This document shows, in pieces, positions 10,482 through 19,509 of a stretch of DNA of 64,000 nt. The notes beneath the pieces are model-generated. The model was not told where the DNA came from and did not search any database. It saw nothing but the letters and a program-made list of their open reading frames with translations. Location: NCBI GenBank assembly GCA_019096065.1, contig JAGUCH010000009.1, forward strand, positions 5,156,001 to 5,220,000, given 5' to 3'. Numbering within the stretch: the first letter of the stretch is position 1; the number at the start of each line of letters is the position of its first letter. Made by a program: the position numbers and the translations under genes. Source of the stretch: Paracyclopina nana. Lineage: Eukaryota; Arthropoda; Copepoda; Cyclopoida; Cyclopettidae.

Positions 10482-11951
10482 ATGAAAATTAGGCACCTCA
10501 TGCTGCTGGCCATTTTGATTGCAAAACAGGCCTTTTGCAATCCTACAACTTTGATTGTAAGCTATTTTGTAAAATTAAATGCATCCTTGCTATACAGTTT
10601 ATTTTTTCAGCCTGAAACTACAACCGCAAGCCAGGATACTACCACATTAATTTCGACAACTGTAATAACGACAACTGATAATAAAAATGAAGATCCGAAC
10701 ACCACGACAATATCACCAACTACAATAACTGATCAGCCAACCACAACTGCGACTACAACTGCGACTACAACAACCACAACCACCACCCTGAACCCTATTG
10801 ACGAAGCATGTGCTGATCAAATGTATTACGAAGTGGCCGATTGTAATTGTCATCTGGATCAATGCTTGAGCATGATTTATGACTTGAATCCAGATTGCCC
10901 AGCTTGCGCCTTATACGAGGAACCTGCCCCTACTACAGCTTTTGACTGGGCCAAGCTTTTCGAGGGTGAGCCTGGAACAGAAGAAAATGGCAACAATACA
11001 TCCATTACAGAGGCGTATCCAACAACGTCTCAAGGCAATACAGAAACCAGCATGGCTACAGCAGCAAATACTGCTACAGAAGCCAATACAGTTACTGAAG
11101 CTAATGCTGGTACAGAAACGAATACAGCTACGACTGGGGAGGATACAACTACTGAAGCTTTTAGTACTACAATAATAACGACCACTATGAAACCTGCATT
11201 ATGCAATGCCTCTGTAATACAGGGAGTCGTTTTTTATAAACAGGTGACGACTGTTTTTAGCAATTAACTATTCAAATAATTTCAAAATTGATTTGATTCA
11301 GGGAGATTTGTTTTCTGGGAAAAGATGCTGCTGTGCACCAGATTTTGCTGGAGATTCCTACTTTATCTCATTTCAAACATTGAATGCCAGCTGGACGAGA
11401 GGCTATGGTGACCGCAATTCCAAGGAGTTCAAGGACAAAGTCAAGTTCTTCAACATGGAGCTGACTAATTTCATCGTGGATCCAGGATTGGGAGACAAAA
11501 AGGTCAACTTCACTGTGACTGGCCTCAAGAAAGGGCCTGAAAATGTCATCATCGTGGAAGGGTATCTCACAGTGAGACAATCACACATCGACAATGTGGA
11601 CAAAATTGGAAATCTGCTGAAGAAAGCGGCCATCACTTATTTTGAAACAGGCAAAAATCCCAAAACTTTGTAAGTGAAAGGTTTCGTGATTGCCACGTCA
11701 GTTGTTGCGCTCCATATGTATCCATTCTTTTTAGCTACAATTTCGACGCGATTGTATTGGATCGTGATTTTCCAGAAGGTCTTTATGAACAACCAGGAGC
11801 AACCAAGGACTCTTTAACTGGAACAAAAGAGGGCGTGTCATACGGTTTCCTCATGGTTTTCCTACCCATAGGATTAGCTGCTATCATTTTAGTATTCGCA
11901 TACATTTCAACGCGCCCAAATGTGTGCCTAATAAGATATTGGGTGAAATAA
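10482..11951 (+). CDS. Mucin-like type I membrane protein with SEA-like ectodomain
   Basis: Four exons: 10482-10556, 10611-11243, 11302-11669, 11735-11951. They give 430 residues. A signal peptide (MKIRHLMLLAILIAKQAFC) leads into a long Thr-rich stretch, likely O-glycosylated, interrupted by a Cys-containing patch (CADQMYYEVADCNCHLDQC). A second Thr/Ala/Glu-rich block follows, then a globular part starting GKRCCCAPDF with FQTLNASWTRGYGDRNSKEF and a region resembling SEA domains of membrane mucins. A transmembrane segment (FLMVFLPIGLAAIILVFAYI) lies near the C-terminus and the tail is very short. AATAAA overlaps the stop region near 11948. The SEA assignment rests on fold-like pattern and context only. 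The protein is expected at an epithelial or cuticle-facing surface. Confidence 0.72.
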
Positions 11952-12629
11952 AAACGGACGCACTAATTGCGTTTTTGCATTTTATGAAAAGAAGAAAACT
12001 TGCTTCGATCCCCATGAGTTTTTAAAAAGTTTTGCATTTCAGTCCAGGTATAGACTTTTTTGCAATTTTACTGGCAGTGAGTTTCAATACGCCTATTAGG
12101 AATGCTCTCAACCTTGAATTTTCACCCCCGAAGGACTTGTTCTGAAATTGCCACACAAACAAGACAGAAAATGGCAGCTCAAGGTATTTCTAGCCTAGCT
12201 CCTACTTTTATCTCAATATGTATTCACAAAGGATAGTAAATTAGATTACTCGTATTTGACTTTTATTTGAAAGAAAACAACAAATTGTTGCCAAACTGAG
12301 AGCATCTGAGGTCCCAAAAATCTTTGAAAAGCACAAAAAAATGATTTGAACAAACTACTGCAAGAAGCCTCGGGTCATTTTCTGAGAGCTTTCAAACCTT
12401 TTGCAAAGGCCGGTGATTTGAACAAATTACGGCGGCCTTTTCAGAAACCCTCACATCAAAAGAAAAGTAGCTGAATTTCCGTGAAACCACGTAGCATAAA
12501 AAGGCATTTCTGAAAGCGAAGATATGTAACGCAAACTCGTTGTTCCAACAATTATCAGAGATAATCCGGAATGGACATTTTTGGCTCTTTTGGAATGGGA
12601 TTTCCGCTCGTTAAATGTATGTTAAATGT
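11952..12629. other. Intergenic, no gene seen
   Basis: Unremarkable AT-rich sequence between the mucin-like gene and the retrotransposon target site. No supported feature. Confidence 0.4.
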
Positions 12630-12634
12630 ATTAT

Positions 12635-12908
12635 TGTTATATCCTCCTTATTTCATGTTATATAAGATCACGCGTTAGACACAAAGCCGTTGTATATAAA
12701 CTGATCCAACAAGATGAAATACAGATTATTCGCTTGTCGCACTTCGACTGATCATTAGCTTCTGTTTGCTACAACTCAGTCATCAGTCTTGAGTGTTATA
12801 CTCTCTGGACATATCTACGCTCCTTAGCTTGCTCCTGTCGGCACCTGACTGGTATTACGATTCCATTCCGGACCTGGATCTACTGCTACAAGATCGTCGT
12901 ATTCATCA
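12635..12908 (+). repeat. 5' LTR
   Basis: It starts TG and ends CA. It contains two TATA-like stretches (TTATATAAG near 12659 and GTATATAAAC near 12691) that could drive transcription. It matches the 3' LTR base for base as far as I can read. Confidence 0.95.
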
Positions 12909-12924
12909 TGGCGTCTCTTCAGTT
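12909..12924 (+). other. Primer-binding site
   Basis: TGGCGTCTCTTC begins immediately after the LTR with no spacer. A leading TGG pairs with the CCA end of the primer tRNA. I could not assign the tRNA. Confidence 0.6.
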
Positions 12925-13024
12925 TTAAATTGGGGTTTTTTCGCAAACGTTGTTATACTTGCCCAACTTTGCTGAAAACTTTGATTAACTGAACTTGGCC
13001 TGCCGCCACATCACGACATCTCCA

Positions 13025-14575
13025 ATGGATGAATTGGAAGCTATGGTTGAAGCTCAAGGCCCTGTCGCAACCCTTGATGACATTCCTGAAATGCCGGAGA
13101 TCCTTGCTGGCGAGATTCCGAAGAAAGAAGATCTCAACTTTCGAACTTCGATGACGATTCTCACTTCTTTGACGGCCAACCTGCGATCCAAGCTTCACCT
13201 GGCGAATGAACTGCTCAAAATCAACGCATCTCCATCCCTCACCGCACAGATAAGTTCTACCTGTACTGAGCTAACTGCGCTGGAAAGTCGTATCTCTGAA
13301 ACGGTCACAGTACTTTCTAAAATCACTATGTGTGATGCGGGGGAAAAAATGTTACCAATTTTAGAGTACAAAAACCTCCTCTTGGCACGGTTATGTAAAA
13401 AGGTGGCTGATTTTGAAACTTCCACTACTCAACCTGTTGAAAAGTCCTCTACCAGACCTCGAAGCGCTGATGCTTTGAGGCCTACTCCACTTAAGGATTC
13501 TTCTACTGCTGTTGATGCAATACGTTTCATTAGGGATTTGCGTCCATATTACGTGGCTAGCGGCTTTCTAAATCAGGGTTTATCTGAACAAAAGGGTTAT
13601 TTGCTTCGTCTGGTCGGGACAGATCTTCAGGATAAGCTCCTTCTGGCCCCCGAGGACACGCCCACCTTCCCTGATCCCGTGCGAACCGGTAAATCTTCTT
13701 TGGTAGATATCATTTTGCAGTTCTATGAAAAAGTCTACCCTATGTACAGACGACGCAAAGATCTGTTTCGCTTTCAACAGACCCCTGGCATGTCTTTTAG
13801 TACAATTTACTCCAAAATCACAGCTCTCGCTCATGCTGCTCAACTTTCTGACATGTCTTATGAGCAAACTCTTAAGTACATCGTTTTGTCTGCCATAAAT
13901 GACCCACAAATGGTTCATGATCTGACCAAAAAGGATGCTAAGAAAGAGCTTTCTTTGGAAGAGCTCGTTCAAAGAGGGGAAGAATTTGATCAAAAGCTTC
14001 TTCGTCTGGAGGGACTACCTGTCAAGTCTCTCCCAGTTAACAAAGCTCAACCTACACAATACAAGAAGAACCGAAATGCCAATAACGCCGCCAAAGCCGC
14101 TTCTTCCGCCGCCCCTGTTACTCAGGCCCCTGTGAAAGCTTCTTCGTCTACTTCGCCGAAAGCCTGCACTGCATGCGGCAGTAAACAGCATTCTACCAAA
14201 ACCTGCGCTCGCAAAGATTCTTTTGTTTGCAAAATTTGCAACAAAAAGGGTCATATCGCTCCTGTGTGTCGATCTAAACCTCCACCTGCCTCTGTCAAAA
14301 CAGCTACGGCTACTAAAGCGCAAAAGGTGCAAACTTTTACGGTTTTGGACGCTCCGGATCCACTCGTTCCTATGGAGCAATTTGGCTTTCACAATTTTGG
14401 TTTAGCTCCCGATCCTGTTGCTTCGGCTGCTTTTTTGCCTCATCCAATTCAGGATTATTCGTTTTCGGCCCCACCAGCCCATTCACACGAATACACGTAT
14501 TCTCCTGAAACTGTTCCCCCACCGCATTTTTGGAATCTGAATCCTCCACCCTTGCAGTCACATACTCCCATATGA
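13025..14575 (+). CDS. gag: Retrotransposon Gag
   Basis: About 516 residues from the first in-frame ATG (MDELEAMVEAQG) to TGA at 14573-14575. The N-terminal half is helical with coiled-coil character. A capsid-like region follows (near RDLRPYYVASGFL and YRRRKDLFRFQQTPGMSFS). Two zinc knuckles of the form C-x2-C-x4-H-x4-C stand near the C-terminus: CTACGSKQHSTKTC and CKICNKKGHIAPVC. The last 100 residues are Pro-rich. Gag packages the element RNA in virus-like particles. The pol frame lies in the same phase, with only this TGA between them. Confidence 0.92.
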   Translation: MDELEAMVEAQGPVATLDDIPEMPEILAGEIPKKEDLNFRTSMTILTSLTANLRSKLHLANELLKINASPSLTAQISSTCTELTALESRISETVTVLSKITMCDAGEKMLPILEYKNLLLARLCKKVADFETSTTQPVEKSSTRPRSADALRPTPLKDSSTAVDAIRFIRDLRPYYVASGFLNQGLSEQKGYLLRLVGTDLQDKLLLAPEDTPTFPDPVRTGKSSLVDIILQFYEKVYPMYRRRKDLFRFQQTPGMSFSTIYSKITALAHAAQLSDMSYEQTLKYIVLSAINDPQMVHDLTKKDAKKELSLEELVQRGEEFDQKLLRLEGLPVKSLPVNKAQPTQYKKNRNANNAAKAASSAAPVTQAPVKASSSTSPKACTACGSKQHSTKTCARKDSFVCKICNKKGHIAPVCRSKPPPASVKTATATKAQKVQTFTVLDAPDPLVPMEQFGFHNFGLAPDPVASAAFLPHPIQDYSFSAPPAHSHEYTYSPETVPPPHFWNLNPPPLQSHTPI

Positions 14576-14599
14576 CTGCCATTAGTCTCTTCTAATGCT

Positions 14600-17500
14600 A
14601 TGTCTTCTTGCTATACCGTTTTTCCTATAGATCGACAGTCTCAGCACATGGCAACACGCAGTTCGACTACGGGCATATCTTCCACTGTTTTGGGACCCCC
14701 CATAGTTCCTAAACAGTTCACACGCCCGACCTTTTCTTTTCGGCCCCATGTGGGGACCCCGTTCACTGCCAAGGCCCTGCCTGATACAGGTGCCATGGTG
14801 TCAGTTTTTTCTGACAAGCTTTGCCGCCTACATAACATGCCCCTTTTTCCGGCTCGCGAAGCCATTAAGGGCATTTCTGGCGTTGAAGTCAAAGTTCATC
14901 GTACTTGTCCTGTTACAATTACTTTTCATGACAGACATGTCACTGTCACTCCATATGTGTCTGAACACATTCCGGACTTTGATATCATACTTGATTGGCA
15001 GGCAGCTATGATGCTGGGCGTGGTCAAATTGCATTTCGACTACCCAGTCCAGCTTCCAATCGCTCATCTGTCTTTGGACCAGCTAAAGTCATCGTATGCA
15101 GAAGTCTTCGCTCCTAACCTTGACCCCGCGCGCATGCTCAAGGGGGACCCTATGCATATAACTTTAAAGCCTGGCCCAGTTCAACCTCTTCGTATAAGCA
15201 GCACTTCGGCTATTCCAGTTCATTTGAAGGCTGCTGCTGATCGCTGCATCACTCAGTTAGAATCAGCAGGCATAATTAAAAGACTTGAACCCGGCGAAGT
15301 CTCTGCTTGGACTTCAAGGGGCTTTTTTGTGCCTAAACCTGATGGCGTTTCTGTTTGACTTGTTACTGACTATGTGTCATTAAACAAGTACGTGCTGCGC
15401 CCGACGCACCCATTTGTCTCTGCATATCACACTCTTATGAGTATTCCTGCTACTGCCAATTATTTTTTGACTGTAGATGCTGTTCAAGGTTATCATCAAA
15501 TTCTTCTTGATGAGCCTAGCAGCTATCTCACTACGTTTTTGCTCCCTCAAGGTCGCTTTCGTTACTTACGAGCTCCCATGGGACTTAACGCTAGTTCAGA
15601 TGAATGGTGCTCTCGTTCCGATAAGGTTCTTAGTGGGCTTAAGAATGCTATTAAGCTTGTCGATGACATTTTGCTTTTTTCTCCCACGGAATTGGAACTT
15701 TTACAGTCTTTTGAGCTGCTACTCAAAAACTGTGTTGCGCTTGGCTTCAGTCTTTCTTCTAAGAAAATTGAATTCGGACAAAAAGTCAAATTTGCCGGCT
15801 TCTATGTTAGTAGCAAAGGCCTTGAACCTCACGCTAACAGCATTGCAGCTATTCGTGATTTTCCACGCCCTCAAACTGCCTCTGATGTTCGCAGCTGGCT
15901 TGGTCTGTGCCAAACCTTGGGCAATTTTGTTCCTGACCTCGCGCATATGTCAACCGCATTGCGGCAGCTGACAAAAACTAAAACTGCATTTACTTGGCTT
16001 CCTGATCACGAGGCTGAATTTAATGCTCTCAAATCTGTTTTGACGGGTCCATTAGTACTGCGACACTTTGACCCCTCTCGCTCTACGTTCTTGATTACTG
16101 ATGCCTCAAGGCTTCATGGCCTTGGCTATGTCCTCTTGCAAGAAGACCCCGGTGACAAAAACCGAAAATTTTTGATAATGTGTGGCTCCCGCAAAAATTC
16201 GCCCGCTGAGATGAACTACAGCACCATTGAACTTGAGCTTCTGGGCGTGGTCTTCGCGGTGGAAAGGGCCATGCACTTTCTTTTGGGCTGTCCCAAATTT
16301 CATCTGCTCACGGACCACAGAAGCTTAATTGGCCTATTTCGCAAAAGTCTTGCTGACATTGCCAATCCATGCTTAGTCCGTTTGCGTGAACGCTTAGTTC
16401 GATTCAACTTTGAGGTTCAACATATAGAGGGGAAGAATAATACTATCGCAGATGCGCTATCACGTTTTCCAGTTGGATTTTCGAAACAGCCGTATCTCTG
16501 CGATGCTGATTCTTCTATGTCGTCGCAATTTGATGCCAACGTTTTTATTGCTCTGACTTCCGCTGAAGACCCCCTGTTTTCGTACATTTATGACGCTGCT
16601 GAGTCTGACACTCAATATGCTGACATAATTCGTGCCATTAAGACAGATCTTCACAAGCAGCAACGTAAAACTTCGCTAGATGCGAAACATGCTCTGCGCC
16701 AAATCCCTGTCAGCCTTTGGCCTGACCTCTCTTTACAAGATGGACTTGTTCTCGTTGATGGCACTAAAATTCTTGTTCCATTAGCTGCTCGAAAACAAGT
16801 CATGGCATCCTTACATGAAAGCCATCAAGGCATCACAAAATCCTTGGTGACAGCTCGATTGTATTTCTACTGGCCTCACATGACCTCTGACATTAGAGAC
16901 TATGTTTCTGCTTGTCCAGAATGTCAACAGTTCATGCCTTCCAAGCATGTGGAACATACCTTGGAAACTCAAATTCCGCGCTTTCCCATGCATCGCATTG
17001 GCTTGGACATGTTCTATTTTGAAAAACAAAACTACCTCATCATTGTCGATGCCTTTTCTGGCTGGCCTTTTGTTCTTCACATGGCCTCCACTACTACTAC
17101 GGCCATTATCAATGCCTTGATGAAAGTCTTTTTGGATTTTGGTTACCCTGTCATTATTCGCAGCGATGGCGCTCCGAATTTTGATTCTGCTGAGATGCAC
17201 GCTTTTTGCAAAAATCCTGGAATTTATTTCACGTGTAGCAGCCCATATAACCCTGAAAGTAATGGACTTTCTGAGGCTGGCGTCCACTCTGTTAAACAGC
17301 TCTTTAAAAAGTCTGCAAATTTCACGGACTTTAAGCTCAGGTTACTTGAATTTCGTAACATGGCACGAGCTGATGGTGTCAGCCCGGCCCGTTTATTTCT
17401 AGGCCGCAATTTGCGCTCGCATCTTCCAATTCTTCCTAGCCAGTTAAAACTGGCTCCATTGGACAAACGCCCTTCGAAGTCTGATCAACCCCCAGCTTCC

Positions 17501-17710
17501 ACTGATCCGGCGGCTGATGCCCTGAAGGTGGGTGATCACGTTTTCCTGCAAAATCCAATTTCCAAAATATGGGATGATCATGCTGTAATTCAAGAAATTT
17601 GTCCTTATGGGCGGAGCTTTCTTGTTAAAACTAAATCTGGCGGGGTTATGCGGCGCAATGCACGGTTCATTCGTAAAGCGCCCGCGTCATACCTCGAGCG
17701 GCTCGTCTGA
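14600..17710 (+). CDS. pol: Retrotransposon Pol: protease, reverse transcriptase, RNase H, integrase (internal TGA)
   Basis: This is the same reading frame as gag. A retropepsin active site (LPDTGAMVSVFSD) lies at about residue 60. The reverse transcriptase begins near KPGPVQPLRIS and has the catalytic LVDDILLFS. RNase H follows (ITDASRLHGLGYVL, STIELELLGVVFAVE, LLTDHRSLIGLF, NNTIADALSRF). The integrase has a zinc-binding H-x3-H...C-x2-C and the D,D,E core (GLDMFYF; IIRSDGAPNF; NPESNGLSEAG). The frame ends at TGA 17708-17710. A TGA at 15356-15358 interrupts the frame in the RT palm, just after KPDGVSV, and the frame resumes at once on the far side. It is either a single inactivating change in this copy or a leaky stop. 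No other break is seen. Confidence 0.9.
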
Positions 17711-17866
17711 TTGGCTGTCCTGTCCAGTAACTTGTTTTTGATTTGTCCGCGCGTCTGTCCGCGCACTCGCACATGCTTTTCCTGTACATAAGCTCTGCTT
17801 GTCCCCATTGTTCATTCAGTCTTTGATCAACCCTGTTTCCAATCATCATCTCTCAGCTCTTACAAA

Positions 17867-17931
17867 GTAAGTTCAAGTCTCTGTTGACTGGCTTTCTTTC
17901 TATTTTTCCCTTTCTGCTTCTTCTCTCGTAG
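17867..17931 (+). other. Candidate intron in front of the retrotransposon's third ORF
   Basis: A donor ACAAA|GTAAGT at 17867 pairs with TCGTAG at 17931. A branch-point-like TTGACTG and a long pyrimidine tract lie between. The 65-bp length fits host introns in this window. The acceptor is two bases before the ATG of ORF3. Confidence 0.55.
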
Positions 17932-17933
17932 AA

Positions 17934-18560
17934 ATGGGGCAATCTACTTCTGTGCCCATAGTAGAAACTGCTAATTCTTTTAGCATATTTGATCTCGGAA
18001 GCTGGTCCACGGACAACACGCTTTCTTTTGGCCACCTTTTGGAATTGTTGGCCTTCTTTCTTGCCCTTTTTCTGCTTTTCTACATTGGCAAGCAGTTTCT
18101 TCGTTGGCGTGCTCATCTGCGACGGGACAGGGAGCGTGCAGCCCGTTATCGGGATCCTTTGCCCCCCTATTTCCCCCCACAGCACCCACGGCAACAACCC
18201 CCCTACATTCCATTTCTTACTGAAATGCTTCAGGACCCTGGTCAACTCGAGCATAGACTTCCCCGGGGCTACGATCGACCTTATAACCGGCCTCGTCCTA
18301 CCTTGGCTCCTCGACGTCTCTTCGACAAGGATCGCTTTTGCGAAATAAGTGATCCAATTGGTGCTAGCGCAGTCCCAGCTCATGCAGAGTATGAACTCCC
18401 CCCGATTTACGTCTACCCTCCGCAACAGCCTCTGAACCCTGCTTTGCCTCCCCCATCTCGTACTGCTTCTTTTCAAGACCTTTCAGTCGAGGCCAAACCT
18501 GTCTCTACTGCTCCTGCCGAGGAAGAGCTCAAGCCCTTCACGCAATTCAAGCATAAATAA
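17934..18560 (+). CDS. Retrotransposon accessory ORF3, myristoylation-type N-terminus and membrane span
   Basis: 208 residues, no homologue known to me. It begins MGQSTSV, which fits an N-myristoylation signal (Gly2, Ser6). One hydrophobic segment (LLELLAFFLALFLLFYIG) spans about residues 36-53 and is followed by a dense basic patch (RWRAHLRRDRERAARYR). The remainder is Pro/Tyr/Gln-rich, with LPPIY, a PPxY-type motif known in viruses for recruiting Nedd4-like ligases. It has no signal peptide, no furin site and no Cys-rich ectodomain, so it does not look like a classical envelope glycoprotein. It lies between pol and the 3' LTR, where env would be, directly after a splice acceptor. The function is unknown. 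Confidence 0.8.
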   Translation: MGQSTSVPIVETANSFSIFDLGSWSTDNTLSFGHLLELLAFFLALFLLFYIGKQFLRWRAHLRRDRERAARYRDPLPPYFPPQHPRQQPPYIPFLTEMLQDPGQLEHRLPRGYDRPYNRPRPTLAPRRLFDKDRFCEISDPIGASAVPAHAEYELPPIYVYPPQQPLNPALPPPSRTASFQDLSVEAKPVSTAPAEEELKPFTQFKHK

Positions 18561-18587
18561 CTTTTGTCATACTTACAGCACTTTACA

Positions 18588-19121
18588 ATGCGTCGCGACA
18601 AACAGCTTATCACACTAGACTCGTCTTCTGATGAAGAAGAAAGGCCCTTGACCCTTCACGAGCGTTTTACTGCTTATGCACGTCGAAACCCTCCTCGCGA
18701 CTTGCGCCCCGTCATTGATGCCGTTCGATCTGAACATCAGCTTATCCGTCAACAGGAGCAAGTTCGCTATAAAGCAGCCCTCGACGATCTGGCTTTGGAG
18801 ATGGCACCAATGCCCGAACTGTCTCAAGTGGAAATTATCCGCCCTCAACCTACTGCTGCTACTCATCCCGCCAATCCATCTGTTGAGATTTCGGGTTTTC
18901 CTGCCCCCACTCATGGTCAAATGGGCCCGAGGGGACCGTTGGGACAGCGCCCGCTTCGCTTCATTCCCCATCTGGTCTGGCAAAGGAAAGTCAACTCTAC
19001 ACTGAACTTTGTCTCTTTATTTCAAATTTTTCAAATTTGTATGATGCTTTTGCTTATTGCGGTTATTTTTTATGGGCTTGCCGAATTTCGGACCCTGGCA
19101 CTGTTGCTCATGAAGCACTAA
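18588..19121 (+). CDS. Retrotransposon accessory ORF4, acidic and tail-anchored
   Basis: 177 residues from ATG 18588 (MRRDKQLITLDSSSDEEERP). A possible splice acceptor, CTTACAG, ends at 18578, ten bases upstream. An acidic Ser cluster near the N-terminus looks like a casein-kinase-2 target. The middle is Pro-rich. A strongly hydrophobic segment (FQICMMLLLIAVIFYGLAEF) lies near the C-terminus, so a tail-anchored topology is likely. No homologue is recognised. It starts 28 bases after the ORF3 stop and could come from the same spliced leader or from its own acceptor. Confidence 0.75.
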   Translation: MRRDKQLITLDSSSDEEERPLTLHERFTAYARRNPPRDLRPVIDAVRSEHQLIRQQEQVRYKAALDDLALEMAPMPELSQVEIIRPQPTAATHPANPSVEISGFPAPTHGQMGPRGPLGQRPLRFIPHLVWQRKVNSTLNFVSLFQIFQICMMLLLIAVIFYGLAEFRTLALLLMKH

Positions 19122-19218
19122 TTCCTCTTCTTGTCACGGTTTTTTGAGTTTCGCTACGGCTTCTCATTTTTTTCTGTGCACTCTATTCTTAGATGTCCTT
19201 TTTGCCTGCGCAAAAAGC

Positions 19219-19230
19219 ATCTGGAGGGAC
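19219..19230 (+). other. Polypurine tract
   Basis: ATCTGGAGGGAC abuts the 3' LTR. A purine-rich run next to the LTR is the expected plus-strand primer. The match is short. Confidence 0.5.
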
Positions 19231-19504
19231 TGTTATATCCTCCTTATTTCATGTTATATAAGATCACGCGTTAGACACAAAGCCGTTGTATATAAACTGA
19301 TCCAACAAGATGAAATACAGATTATTCGCTTGTCGCACTTCGACTGATCATTAGCTTCTGTTTGCTACAACTCAGTCATCAGTCTTGAGTGTTATACTCT
19401 CTGGACATATCTACGCTCCTTAGCTTGCTCCTGTCGGCACCTGACTGGTATTACGATTCCATTCCGGACCTGGATCTACTGCTACAAGATCGTCGTATTC
19501 ATCA
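19231..19504 (+). repeat. 3' LTR
   Basis: 274 bp, TG...CA, and no difference from the 5' LTR was found by eye. It is followed by the ATTAT target duplication. Confidence 0.95.
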
Positions 19505-19509
19505 ATTAT

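Larger units (their letters stand above)
12630..19509 (+). mobile_element. Complete Ty3/gypsy LTR retrotransposon with 5-bp target duplication
   Basis: Two 274-bp LTRs (12635-12908 and 19231-19504) bound a body carrying gag, protease-RT-RNase H-integrase and two extra ORFs. ATTAT at 12630-12634 and again at 19505-19509 is the target-site duplication. By eye the LTRs show no difference along 274 bp, so the insertion is very recent. The integrase-last domain order places it in Ty3/gypsy. The coding body is broken by two in-frame TGA codons (14573 and 15356). Confidence 0.95.

Noticed and set aside
12995-13024. Gag start upstream at 12995
   Set aside because: That codon is TTG. The first in-frame ATG is 13025.
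14015-14392. Antisense frame over gag
   Set aside because: No start context or motifs; it is the complement of the zinc-knuckle coding region.
14573-15358. Alternative genetic code with TGA as a sense codon
   Set aside because: Several host genes in the window end at TGA exactly where homologues end (IFT46, the LIM protein), so TGA is a normal stop here.
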